Below, piece after piece: positions 1 through 8,181 of a stretch of DNA of 64,000 nucleotides. The stretch comes from Halococcus sediminicola (GTDB taxonomy: Archaea > Halobacteriota > Halobacteria > Halobacteriales > Halococcaceae). Position 1 is the stretch's first letter. Each line of letters begins with the position of its first letter. The notes beneath the pieces were generated by a model. It was not told where the DNA came from, ran no database searches, and worked only from the letters and a program-made list of their open reading frames with translations. Position numbers and translations under genes: made by a program. The stretch lies in NCBI RefSeq assembly GCF_000755245.1, contig NZ_BBMP01000022.1, forward strand, positions 310,001-374,000, read 5' to 3'.

Positions 1-1283
1 TTGTCGAGCACATCGACTGAAAAGGCCAATACTGTTTCGTGGCGCTCCTCGTCGGCGGTGCTCGCCACCGTGACGTCCCGCGGCGCGACGTCGCCGACCT
101 CGGCGCGGACGACGGGGATTTCGGCCTCTTCGAGCGTGTTCGCGACCGCCTCCAGACTCCCCAGCGTGTCGGCCTTGACCACGACGCCCTCCTCCTCGGT
201 CGTGACGCCGATGGCCGCGAGTTCCTCGCGGACTTCCTGGACGACCTCCTCGCGCGAGCGGTCGCGCACGACGCGGACCGGTGCGCCGGCCATCGCGCTG
301 TCCAGATCGGGCGCGGCGATCTTGAGGCCCGCCGCCGCGCTCACCGCGTCGACCTGCTCGAACCGCTTTTCGGTGCGGATCTCGGCGAGCGGGCGCGGCT
401 GGAGCAGCGCGCGCACGTCGGTCACGATCGGGTCGCCCGTGCTCCCCACGACGACCGTGTCGTCGGCGCGGACGGTTCCATCGTAGAGCACCACGTCGAT
501 GGCAGTGCCGAATCCCTTCTGTTCTTTGACTTCGAGGACCGTGCCCGCGCCCGGTCCCTCGCTGTCGATGGCCATCGCGTCCTTGAGATAGCGCTGTGAG
601 AGACCCATGAGCACGGTCAAGACGTCGGGGATCCCCTCGCCGGTCTCGGCGCTCGTGGGGACGACGCCGACGTTGTTGGCGAAGTTCTGGACGCGCCAGT
701 ACATATCGGCGGAGAAGTCGTGGTTGGAGAGTTCGCCGATGAGTTCGTACAGTCGTTCGTCGAGCATCTCGCGCGCGCGGTCCGATTGGGCGTCGTAACT
801 CTCCTGAATCGGGGCGTTGTCCTGTGGATTCCAGCCCGGAACGGTGTCGATCTTGTTCGCCGCTACGACGAACGGTGTTTCAGTACGCCGAAGGATATCG
901 ATGGCCTCGATGGTCTGGGGTTGGAAGCCGTCGTTCACGTCGACGACGAGCACGGCGATGTCGGCGAGCGCACCTCCACGAGAGCGTAGCGTCGAAAAGG
1001 AGTGGTGACCCGGTGTGTCGATGAACAGCAGTCCGGGAAGGTCGAAATCGGTCGGATCGACGAGGCTGCCCGCGAGTTCTGAGACGGTTTCCAAGGGGAC
1101 GGCGGTCGCGCCGATGTGTTGGGTGATCGCCCCCGCCTCGCCCTCTGTAACTGTGGAGCCGCGAATCCGGTCCAGTAAGGTCGTCTTCCCGTGGTCGACG
1201 TGACCGAGCACGGCGACGATGGGTGTCCGAAGCGTTGCTACTGCGTCGCCGTCCGTCTCCGCGTCAGTATGTGTCTCCGACAT
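1..1283 (-). CDS. infB: Translation initiation factor aIF-2 (IF5B type), C-terminus cut by window edge
   Basis: GTPase that promotes ribosomal subunit joining and initiator tRNA positioning. Reading the minus strand from the ATG at 1283 gives a short acidic N-terminus. It is followed at once by the P-loop GHVDHGKTT, the G3 motif DTPGHHSF and the NKID guanine-specificity motif, then a beta-barrel domain. About 427 residues are visible; archaeal IF5B is about 600, so the C-terminal domains lie left of the window. The N-terminal extension of eukaryotic eIF5B is absent, as is normal in archaea. A NUDIX gene lies 80 bp upstream on the same strand. The family call rests on the G-domain and its order of motifs and is secure. 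Confidence 0.96.
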   Translation of the reverse strand, partial: MSETHTDAETDGDAVATLRTPIVAVLGHVDHGKTTLLDRIRGSTVTEGEAGAITQHIGATAVPLETVSELAGSLVDPTDFDLPGLLFIDTPGHHSFSTLRSRGGALADIAVLVVDVNDGFQPQTIEAIDILRRTETPFVVAANKIDTVPGWNPQDNAPIQESYDAQSDRAREMLDERLYELIGELSNHDFSADMYWRVQNFANNVGVVPTSAETGEGIPDVLTVLMGLSQRYLKDAMAIDSEGPGAGTVLEVKEQKGFGTAIDVVLYDGTVRADDTVVVGSTGDPIVTDVRALLQPRPLAEIRTEKRFEQVDAVSAAAGLKIAAPDLDSAMAGAPVRVVRDRSREEVVQEVREELAAIGVTTEEEGVVVKADTLGSLEAVANTLEEAEIPVVRAEVGDVAPRDVTVASTADEERHETVLAFSVDVLD

Positions 1284-1362
1284 GGCATTCACCCGAGAAA
1301 GTCGTTACTCGTTCGAGTCGGTCACAGCAGTTAAGCGCGTCGTCACGTCCGCGCCGACGGTG

Positions 1363-1971
1363 CTATCGGGGATTTCGCTCTCGGTCGTCCGCCGGGTGCG
1401 AGGCGAGATGGCCGTGTTTTTGCTCGTAGTTTCGCAGTTCGGCCGGGAGTTCGTCGGGACTGAACCACGCGAGGTCAGTGATCTCGCCGTGTCGTTCGAT
1501 TTCGGATTCGGCGAGTTCATCGCCGCCGACGGGACGGGCGGTGAACCCGACGACCGGAATCGGCAACCGATCGGGAGCGTCGAGCGAGAGTTCCATTAGT
1601 TGTGCGAACAGCACGTCCGTGATTTCACACGCGATGCCGGTTTCTTCCTGTGTTTCGCGGCGGGCCGTTTCGGCGGGCGTCTCACCCGCCTCACCAGCGC
1701 CGCCGGGCGTCTCCCACTCGTCGCGCGCCGGACTGTAGACACAGAGCAATCGACCCTCGGCGTCGACCACGCTCGCCCCGGCCGCGTAGGGATAGAAACG
1801 GTCGTGAAACGCCTCGGCGCTCGGCGGGAACGACCCCTCCTCGAACAGCGGCTCGACGGGAAGCGCATCGAGGCGCGGAACGGTTCCCCACCGCCGTTCG
1901 ACAGCGGCGAGCACGCACTCTGCGTGCTGGAGGGTCGCTTCTCGCACCGCAGCGCGCTCCGTATCGTTCAT
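1363..1971 (-). CDS. NUDIX hydrolase
   Basis: Predicted nucleoside-diphosphate-linked compound hydrolase. The protein of about 202 residues carries a NUDIX box beginning GGAGEAGETPAETARRE and continuing TQEETGI, which matches GX5EX7REUXEEXGU with its metal-binding glutamates. The roughly 75-residue N-terminal part is helical and resembles haloarchaeal NUDIX proteins annotated only at family level. The start at 1971 (MNDTERAAV) was preferred over an in-frame ATG 15 bp upstream because the extra MWPVR looks non-native; both are possible. It lies just upstream of infB on the same strand and could be co-transcribed. Substrate unknown. Confidence 0.85.
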   Translation of the reverse strand: MNDTERAAVREATLQHAECVLAAVERRWGTVPRLDALPVEPLFEEGSFPPSAEAFHDRFYPYAAGASVVDAEGRLLCVYSPARDEWETPGGAGEAGETPAETARRETQEETGIACEITDVLFAQLMELSLDAPDRLPIPVVGFTARPVGGDELAESEIERHGEITDLAWFSPDELPAELRNYEQKHGHLASHPADDRERNPR

Positions 1972-2081
1972 GCGGACGGGCCACACGCCAGCACGAAAAC
2001 GGTACCGCCGGTGCGCCGCGGCGGTATTTTCGTCTCGCGCCCTCCGTGGTGTTTATAATGGGCGGCCACGGTAGGGCGGGT

Positions 2082-2324
2082 ATGCCGGACGTACTCGCAC
2101 GGAAGCTCATCGACAAGGCCGTCATCGGCTCCGATGGAACTGAACTGGGCACGCTCTCGACGCTGACGATGGATCCCGGAACTGGAGAATTGGGCGACCT
2201 GCTCATCACGCCGCGCAGCGAGACCGCCGAACAGGTCGATCTGGAGCGCGACGACGATGGACGGTATGCCGTCGCCATCGGCCGCGTGCAGGCGGTCAAA
2301 GACCACATCGTCGTCGACCGCTGA
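2082..2324 (+). CDS. PRC-barrel domain protein
   Basis: Small protein of 80 residues made of a single PRC-barrel fold, recognisable from MPDVLARKLIDKAVIGSDG and the strand-turn pattern DPGTGELGDLLI. Archaeal stand-alone PRC-barrel proteins are linked to RNA metabolism (family knowledge) and to a cell-division role for CdpB-type members. This one overlaps nob1 by a single ATGA, so the two are almost certainly translated together. That favours a role in ribosome maturation, which is an inference from context. A longer in-frame ORF upstream is a shadow of the NUDIX gene. The ATG at 2082 follows a TATA-like GTTTATAAT at 2051-2059 by roughly 26 bp, consistent with a leaderless transcript. Confidence 0.85.
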   Translation: MPDVLARKLIDKAVIGSDGTELGTLSTLTMDPGTGELGDLLITPRSETAEQVDLERDDDGRYAVAIGRVQAVKDHIVVDR

Positions 2325-2782
2325 TGGAGATCCTCGACGCCTCGGCGTTCATCAACGAGTACGACGCCGGCGACGACGTTGCGACCGTGCCCGCCGTCGG
2401 CGACGAACTCGACGGCGAGAGTTCCTATCGCTACGACGCCCTCGAAGGGAGCGGTATGTACATTCACGTACCCGAAGAGGCCGTCGTCGGGCGCATCGAA
2501 CGCGCCGCGAGCGAGAGCGGCGACAAGGAGGAACTCTCCGAAACCGACATCGAACTGCTCGCGGCGGCCTTCGAACTCGATGCGAGACTGGTGACCGACG
2601 ACTACGCGATGCAGAACGTCGCCGAACGCCTCGACATTCATGTCGAGTTCATCGCCCGCGAGGGCATCGCCGAACAGCGCGACTGGGACTTCCAGTGTCA
2701 GGGTTGTGGCCGGGTCTTCGACGAGAACAAGGAGCGCTGCCCGATCTGTGGCAGCGACCTCACCAGAAAGAATCCCTCGTAG
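2324..2782 (+). CDS. nob1: rRNA maturation endonuclease Nob1
   Basis: PIN-domain RNase that cleaves the 3' end of pre-16S rRNA in the small ribosomal subunit. The 152-residue protein begins MEILDASAFI, with the first PIN aspartate at residue 5. Further acidic residues lie around ETDIELL (73-79) and TDD (91-93). It ends in a zinc ribbon with CQGC at 125-128 and CPIC at 139-142. This PIN plus C-terminal zinc ribbon order is the archaeal Nob1 layout. The start codon overlaps the stop of the PRC-barrel gene (ATGA), and the stop abuts the convergent CPBP gene. Confidence 0.93.
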   Translation: MEILDASAFINEYDAGDDVATVPAVGDELDGESSYRYDALEGSGMYIHVPEEAVVGRIERAASESGDKEELSETDIELLAAAFELDARLVTDDYAMQNVAERLDIHVEFIAREGIAEQRDWDFQCQGCGRVFDENKERCPICGSDLTRKNPS

Positions 2783-3574
2783 TCACGGCGAGAGAAGTCC
2801 CAAACCGCTCGTCTCGACGAGGTACAGTTGAGCGAACAGGACGGCGTTGTACGCGCCGTGGACCAGAATCGGAATCAGAAGGTTATCTGTGTACTCGTAG
2901 AGCGCACCGAGGACCAGTCCGAGAACGAACGTCGAGACGACGTAGCCCCAGACGCCACCCACGCCGCTGGCGGCGACGATGGCCGTGACGTGCGCGAGAC
3001 CGAAGAGCGCGCTCGACCCGACGACCGCGCCCACCGGCGAGAACACCCGCCGGAGCACGCCCTGGACGCCGCCGCGAAACAGCGTCTCCTCGCCCGGGCC
3101 GGTGGCGAGAAAGGAGAGCACGACGAGATACAGCGCGAGCGTCGGGTCCGAACGGACGGCATCGACGACACGATTCGTGCCGGGTGTGAGACCGAACTGC
3201 TGGAGGGCGAGACCGACCGCCTGCGAGGCGACGAGGAGAACGACGAAGCCACCGACCACCCAGCCGACGTCCCGGAGGGTGCGACGGGGTTGCGACAGCG
3301 AGGGCCATCGGATATCGAGTAGCCGGAGATGGTCGCCGTAGCGCATGTAGCCGAGGACGACGAGCACGAACGCGATACCTTGGACGAGCGTCGAGAGCGC
3401 GTAGCCGGCGGCGCTTTCGAGCGACAGGTCGGTGGCCGAAAAGAGCACGACGAGCGGGAGCGAGAGCAGGTTCGAGGCGAGAAAGCCGCCGGCGGCGAGA
3501 CCGAGCGCGACCGAGAGCACGAGCAGATAGTCGCGCCAGTCGCGCCCGCCGGCATCGACGTGTTCGGCTGCCAT
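2783..3574 (-). CDS. CPBP-family intramembrane glutamic metalloprotease
   Basis: Integral membrane protein of 263 residues with about seven hydrophobic segments. It carries the three CPBP/Abi motifs: EETLFRGG (Glu162, Glu163, Arg167), FGLAH (191-195) and a late histidine in ILVHGAYN (His239). Relatives such as Rce1 cleave CAAX-type or other membrane-embedded peptides, and some bacterial members give bacteriocin self-immunity. The haloarchaeal substrate is unknown. All catalytic residues look intact. The gene is convergent with nob1, with no intergenic gap. Confidence 0.88.
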   Translation of the reverse strand: MAAEHVDAGGRDWRDYLLVLSVALGLAAGGFLASNLLSLPLVVLFSATDLSLESAAGYALSTLVQGIAFVLVVLGYMRYGDHLRLLDIRWPSLSQPRRTLRDVGWVVGGFVVLLVASQAVGLALQQFGLTPGTNRVVDAVRSDPTLALYLVVLSFLATGPGEETLFRGGVQGVLRRVFSPVGAVVGSSALFGLAHVTAIVAASGVGGVWGYVVSTFVLGLVLGALYEYTDNLLIPILVHGAYNAVLFAQLYLVETSGLGLLSP

Positions 3575-3626
3575 TGCGTGCAGGCGTTCGTCGCCGGTTC
3601 GGCATACGTCCTCCGCTTTTGGCGCA

Positions 3627-4910
3627 TTACTCGACGACGAGACTGGTCTTTGCCGCGACGGATTCGCTCTCCTCGTTGCCCTCGCCGATCAGCCCCCGGG
3701 CCGCGCGCTTGCCCCACTCGACGGCGGGCTGGGTGAACGTCTCGATGCCGTACAACTCGCCCGCGAGCACGCAGGCGGTCTCCATCGTGTGGAGCAACTC
3801 ACCGATACCCTCCTCATCTACTCTGTCGAGTTCGATCCGAACCGAGGGGCGGCCCGCTTCGGCGAGGCTCGCCTCGGTGGCTTCGAACTCGGCGTCCAGC
3901 AGTTCGCCGAGTCCCGTGTCGCCAAGATACGCGAGGTTTGCGTGGTCGGTCTCGGGAACTCGACGGTCAGCGCGCTCGCGCGGGCGGACGAGCGTGACGA
4001 GCGTGTTTCGCGGCCCGGCACGGTAGCGCTGGAGCTGTGAGTGCTGGTCGGTCGCGCCGAGCGCTCTGGTTGGGAGCTGTCCCAGCCCGTCCTTACCGAG
4101 GCTCTCGGACCACAACTGTGCGAACCACTCGGCGAACGATTCGAGCGATTCGGCGTAGGGCATCATCGCGTTGACCGCCGCCCCGCGCACGTCAAGCGCG
4201 TACGCCACGGTTCCATAGGCGTAGGCCGGCGTCTCGAACAGCGACGGCGAGAGGTCCGCCGCACGCTTTCCACCGTCCAAGATCGCCCCGATGTCGTGGC
4301 CGCGGATGGCAGCCGGGGCGAGACCCACGACGGAGAGCGCGGAAAATCGGCCTGGAACACCATCAGGAACCGAGAGCGCGGGCAGGTCGTGGCGGTCGGC
4401 CAACTCGCGCAGCGGGCCGGAGTCACCCGTTATCGTCACCGTGCGGTCGGTCCAGTCGACGCCCGCCTCGGTGAACGCCTCACGAACCACCAGGAAGTTC
4501 GCCAGCGTCTCCGCGGTGGTGCCCGACCGCGAGACGACCGTCACGGCGGTCTCCGCGAGCGGGAGCAAGGAGAGCACTTCCGAGACGTGCTCGGGATCGA
4601 CGTTGTCGAGCGTCAAAATCCGGGAATCGCCGAGCGCCTCGGCGATGGTGGCCGCACCGAGCGCGCTCCCGCCGATGCCGACGACGAGAACGTATGCCGC
4701 GTCGTTCAGGGGGGCGATCGTGTCGGTGATCTCGTCGGGGTCGGTCGTTTCGGGGAGGCTCAGCGCGGCGTAGCCGAATTCGTCGCTCCGTCGTCCGTCC
4801 TCGATGCGCTCGTGGGCGCGCGCCACTCGCTCGTCGAGGCGGTCGAGGGCGTCGCGCGAGACACCCGGGGACGCCTCGGCGGCGAGCGCGTTGCCGATGT
4901 CGATTCGCAT
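3627..4910 (-). CDS. pgi: Glucose-6-phosphate isomerase
   Basis: Interconverts glucose-6-phosphate and fructose-6-phosphate in the cytoplasm. The 427-residue protein belongs to the classical PGI superfamily, with SIS-type phosphosugar-binding motifs GIGGSALG (78-85) and SRSGTT (127-132), not to the cupin-type archaeal PGI. It is shorter than bacterial PGI (about 550), as usual in haloarchaea. Haloarchaea use it mainly in gluconeogenesis and to supply sugars for glycosylation. Its product feeds glmS, found elsewhere in this window. It stands alone, divergent from the membrane-protein gene at 4985. Confidence 0.95.
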   Translation of the reverse strand: MRIDIGNALAAEASPGVSRDALDRLDERVARAHERIEDGRRSDEFGYAALSLPETTDPDEITDTIAPLNDAAYVLVVGIGGSALGAATIAEALGDSRILTLDNVDPEHVSEVLSLLPLAETAVTVVSRSGTTAETLANFLVVREAFTEAGVDWTDRTVTITGDSGPLRELADRHDLPALSVPDGVPGRFSALSVVGLAPAAIRGHDIGAILDGGKRAADLSPSLFETPAYAYGTVAYALDVRGAAVNAMMPYAESLESFAEWFAQLWSESLGKDGLGQLPTRALGATDQHSQLQRYRAGPRNTLVTLVRPRERADRRVPETDHANLAYLGDTGLGELLDAEFEATEASLAEAGRPSVRIELDRVDEEGIGELLHTMETACVLAGELYGIETFTQPAVEWGKRAARGLIGEGNEESESVAAKTSLVVE

Positions 4911-4984
4911 ACCACCCCTGACGGGGCCGCCCCCAAATCGTTGCCGACCGCGGCGTTTAATCGCCCACCGCCCCCAGAACCGGT

Positions 4985-5536
4985 ATGGCCGAGGCGAGCG
5001 TCGAGGAATCGGGTGGGGCGAGCGAAAAGGACGGGGAAGCCTATTCGGGGCTGTTCGGCGCGATCCCGTACGCGTTCGGGTCGAGCCGGTCGTGGCTGTT
5101 CAAAGCGTACGTCGTCGTCGGAGGACTCGCGGCGCTGCTCGTGGCGATTCTGATTGCGCTCTCGCTCGTCACGCTCGTCTCCCGGACGGCGAGTGCCGGT
5201 GGCGGGTCGCTGACGCTCTCGCGGGCGTTTTTCGTACTCGTCGGGCTGTTCGTCGTCGGGCCGCTGCTCGCGCCGGTCCTGTTCGTCGCGCGCCGTCACC
5301 GGCGCGTCGGCGACGAGAAGGGATACGACACGGGTCTCGCGCTCGCGGGCTATCTGTTCTTCGCCGCGCTCTACGTGGGACTGGTGATCACCATTCCGAC
5401 GGGCCAACAGGAGTCGGTCGGTGGCGCGCTCGCGGGCGTGGTCGAGTTCCTCTATTCGCTCCCCCAAATCTGGGGACTGGTCCCTCCGGCGCTCGCCGCC
5501 GTCGGTATCTACCTGACTCACCGATTGCTGCGCTGA
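4985..5536 (+). CDS. Haloarchaeal four-helix membrane protein, function unknown
   Basis: Protein of 183 residues with a polar N-terminus of about 35 residues, then four hydrophobic segments at about 40-65, 80-100, 117-137 and 153-180. Basic loops follow helix 2 (ARRHRRVG), which suggests they face the cytoplasm. No enzymatic motif or known domain was recognised. It has the look of a conserved core haloarchaeal membrane protein. It sits 48 bp upstream of a DUF5812-like gene on the same strand, and the pair may be one transcript. No function can be assigned. Confidence 0.75.
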   Translation: MAEASVEESGGASEKDGEAYSGLFGAIPYAFGSSRSWLFKAYVVVGGLAALLVAILIALSLVTLVSRTASAGGGSLTLSRAFFVLVGLFVVGPLLAPVLFVARRHRRVGDEKGYDTGLALAGYLFFAALYVGLVITIPTGQQESVGGALAGVVEFLYSLPQIWGLVPPALAAVGIYLTHRLLR

Positions 5537-5584
5537 GCGGCTCCGAACTGAAAGAGCCAATCGTGCCGCGCTCGAAGAGTGGAT

Positions 5585-6052
5585 ATGGAAAAGCAGAGCA
5601 CGTTTCTGGTCACCCACGCCGACGACGAATCGGCGGTCCTGCACGACACGGCCGACGAACAGGTCCACACGCTCGCCGAAAACTCCGGTCTCGACGCGGG
5701 CGACGCCGTGGAGGGAACGATCGCGCCCGCCGGACCGATGGAGCTCGCGTGGGAGCTGGTCGAAACGAATGCACAGCGCTCGCTCTCGGCAGCATACAGC
5801 GAGGAGCCGCCGACGAGTCAGGAGCGAGAGCTGGCGCAATCGCAGGAGGACGGTGAGTTGACGACCCGCGAACGCGCTGGCATCGGTGAAATTCACGTGC
5901 TCACGGTACCCGAAGAGCGCGTCGCGGAGGCCGTCGAGGACGTGCTCGACGACGAGGCGACGCTGGTGCGTGCGGCCCGGCTCGGGGTGAACCGGGTCGA
6001 GGTCCGGTCGGACCCGGAGGGGGGAATCGTGGCGGTTCGGTATCTGCCGTGA
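5585..6052 (+). CDS. DUF5812-like haloarchaeal protein
   Basis: Soluble acidic protein of about 155 residues, beginning MEKQSTFLVTHADDESAVLH. An N-terminal half resembling a small beta-barrel (a GDAVEGTI turn) is joined through a charged linker to a C-terminal domain rich in Val, Glu and Asp. The resemblance to the haloarchaeal DUF5812 family is from memory of the opening sequence and is not certain. The start may also be the GTG two codons upstream at 5579. No catalytic motif is visible. It ends just before the promoter of the surface-protein gene. Confidence 0.72.
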   Translation: MEKQSTFLVTHADDESAVLHDTADEQVHTLAENSGLDAGDAVEGTIAPAGPMELAWELVETNAQRSLSAAYSEEPPTSQERELAQSQEDGELTTRERAGIGEIHVLTVPEERVAEAVEDVLDDEATLVRAARLGVNRVEVRSDPEGGIVAVRYLP

Positions 6053-6071
6053 GCCGGTGAGTGTGCCACAA

Positions 6072-6110
6072 CAGAAAACTTATTCCACGATGCACGGAAC
6101 CCGGAGAGAG
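6072..6110 (+). promoter_or_regulatory. Predicted promoter of first PPC surface protein
   Basis: CAGAAAACTTATTCCACG contains a purine-rich BRE-like stretch and a TATA-like element (core near 6079-6084). It ends about 27 bp before the ATG at 6111, which fits a leaderless haloarchaeal transcript. Nearly the same words stand before the paralogous gene at 8141. Confidence 0.5.
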
Positions 6111-8111
6111 ATGAATTGGCGACTCGTCGTGTCGTGGCTGCTCGTCGTGGCGGTCTGTCTGGTCGCAGTGGGCGCACTTTCTGCGACGGCCGCAGCGCAG
6201 TACGACCCGGTCAACGAGACCGAACCAAACGATGACCGGGAGGGAGCGATGAAGATAGAAAAACGACAGTTCATCGAAGGAAGTACGAACCAGTCGGACG
6301 ACGACTGGTTCGCGTTCGATGCACGAGCTGACCACGCCATCAGGGTGACTGGCGGCATGGGGATAACATCCGCGAATCTCGCGCTGTACGGCCCGAACGG
6401 CGAGCAGCTCGGCAGCGGCAGCACCGGCGGAACAGAGGACACCGCCACCATCGGCGTCACAGCACCCACCGACGGAACGTACTACGTCCGGGCCAGCGGA
6501 GGCCAAGAGTACGAAACGCTATACAACTTCGCGGTCGCAACCACGGCTCCGGACGGATTCGAGCCGAACGACGACCGGAAGCAGGCGACGTCCCTCGAAT
6601 CGGATACAACGGTCCCGGGGACGATCAGCAACACAACCAACACCCGTGACGAGGACTGGTTCGCGGTTGATGCAGATGCGGGCGAGAACATCTTTGCGAC
6701 AGTCGGTTTGGACGATACTGGCGCTGAGTTCGGGCAGAACGTCCGTGTGGGCATCTACGATTCCAGCGGAAATCGGGTCGGCGAATTCGGCAGCTCCTCC
6801 ACCACGATAGACGGTATCGACGTGCGAGGAAATACGACCGAGCAGTTCTCGTCATCGGCCGGCGCTGGCGACCGATACGCAGTTACTGAACCCGGAACGT
6901 ACTACGTCCGTGTCTCCTCCGACGGAACCCGGCTCACCGGCTTCACCGGGTACAACCTCACGGTCAACGTGGGCGAAGGTCGGTTAGGGAGAGCACCGAT
7001 TCCCTCGGAGAACGAACTCCAGCAAGCGGCCGAGGAGCTTGCTCCGAACGCACAACAGGGGCGCGAACCGAACGGTGAAGTGGCGGACGCAACACGGATC
7101 GCCCGTCCCACCGTCAGGAGCGTGGCCACCCTGAACGACACCGATTACTTCACACTCGACGTCGAAGAGGGAGAAAGGATTTCGCTTGAAGCGACCCTCG
7201 CAGACGGAGAGAGCTACGGTGCGCTGTCGGTGGACCTGCGCACGCCCGACGGAGACACGATAATCAGCGGAAGCACAGTCGATCCCGGCACGTCCGCCAC
7301 TATCTTCGACGGAACTGCCGAGCAGAGCGGGAACTATCTGGTCACGGTGCGCCCGACCCGGGGGGTCGGTCCCTACGGATTGGCACGGCCCAACGCATAC
7401 GCGCTGAACGTCGAGCCGATTCCCGAGCGTACGCCGAACGATGCCAGCAGCCTTGTCATCGTCGGCGGCAGCCCCGAAAACAAGGTCACCTACCGGGTCG
7501 CCTATGAGGGCAGCATCGAGCGCAGCGGCGAGAGCCACGGCGCGCCGATCGAGGATCGTCACGTGACCGTCGATAGGGACGTCGACGAGATCGGCGACGG
7601 CAGGATCGACGGCCGGCTCGGCGGTGGCGGCGACGCCTACCTCGTCGATGGCGAAATCACCGGTCTCGAACTCGACGGCGACGCCGAAATCTATCTAAAC
7701 GGCGAGAAGGTCGATCCTGCCTCGCTCGGCAGCGTTTCGGATCAAGCAACGTCATCACCAGCGCCGACCGCCACGTCAACGCCGACAGCGACACCGTCAC
7801 CGACGCCAACCGCAACACCGACCTCCACGCCATCGCCAACGACCACAACCGCTACGCCCACCGATGGGTCAAGCACCGCACCCTTGCCGACGGGAACACA
7901 AACAGTGACCCGAACCGTGACGCCGACGGCAGCGGAGCCGACGACCGGAACTGGAACCGACGCGACGACGCCGACGGACCGTGACGGGCGGATCGTCGGC
8001 GGAGCGACGACCGAGGGCGAGACAACCTCGTCGAGCGGTCCGGGCTTCGGCCTCGTGAGCGGACTCGTTGTGATCGTCGCTGTCGCCGTCTTCGCCGTGC
8101 GTCGGCGGTAA
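6111..8111 (+). CDS. Secreted PPC-domain surface protein with PGF-CTERM anchor
   Basis: Cell-surface protein of about 666 residues. A Sec signal peptide (about 1-30, ending SATAAAQ) is followed by three beta-sandwich PPC-like repeats, each opened by an E(P)ND-type motif (ETEPNDDREGA, FEPNDDRKQA, REPNGEVADA) and closed by GTYYVR-type strands. Then comes a haloarchaeal C-terminal beta domain (SLVIVGGSPENK), a Thr/Pro-rich linker suited to O-glycosylation, and a terminal PGF motif with a hydrophobic helix and RRR tail. PGF-CTERM proteins are processed and lipid-anchored by archaeosortase ArtA. Starts at 6057 (GTG) or 6090 are possible; 6111 was chosen for TATA spacing and signal-peptide shape. 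Its paralogue follows immediately. Ligand unknown. Confidence 0.85.
   Translation: MNWRLVVSWLLVVAVCLVAVGALSATAAAQYDPVNETEPNDDREGAMKIEKRQFIEGSTNQSDDDWFAFDARADHAIRVTGGMGITSANLALYGPNGEQLGSGSTGGTEDTATIGVTAPTDGTYYVRASGGQEYETLYNFAVATTAPDGFEPNDDRKQATSLESDTTVPGTISNTTNTRDEDWFAVDADAGENIFATVGLDDTGAEFGQNVRVGIYDSSGNRVGEFGSSSTTIDGIDVRGNTTEQFSSSAGAGDRYAVTEPGTYYVRVSSDGTRLTGFTGYNLTVNVGEGRLGRAPIPSENELQQAAEELAPNAQQGREPNGEVADATRIARPTVRSVATLNDTDYFTLDVEEGERISLEATLADGESYGALSVDLRTPDGDTIISGSTVDPGTSATIFDGTAEQSGNYLVTVRPTRGVGPYGLARPNAYALNVEPIPERTPNDASSLVIVGGSPENKVTYRVAYEGSIERSGESHGAPIEDRHVTVDRDVDEIGDGRIDGRLGGGGDAYLVDGEITGLELDGDAEIYLNGEKVDPASLGSVSDQATSSPAPTATSTPTATPSPTPTATPTSTPSPTTTTATPTDGSSTAPLPTGTQTVTRTVTPTAAEPTTGTGTDATTPTDRDGRIVGGATTEGETTSSSGPGFGLVSGLVVIVAVAVFAVRRR
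7517..7706 (+). repeat. 190-bp direct repeat, copy 1
   Basis: This stretch matches 9141-9330 with no difference found on base-by-base reading. It encodes about 63 residues of the C-terminal beta domain, from ERSGESHGAP to IYLNGE. Outside it the two genes diverge at once, also at synonymous positions. This points to recent gene conversion. Confidence 0.93.
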
Positions 8112-8140
8112 TCGGACCAAGGCGTCGCCGACGAATGCAC

Positions 8141-8181
8141 CAGAAAGCCTATCACACGCTGCGATGAACGACTCCGAAATC
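8141..8181 (+). promoter_or_regulatory. Predicted promoter of second PPC surface protein
   Basis: CAGAAAGCCTATCACACG mirrors the element at 6072 (CAGAAARCYTATYMCACG in common). The TATA-like core near 8148-8153 lies about 30 bp before the ATG at 8182, matching a leaderless start. Confidence 0.45.
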
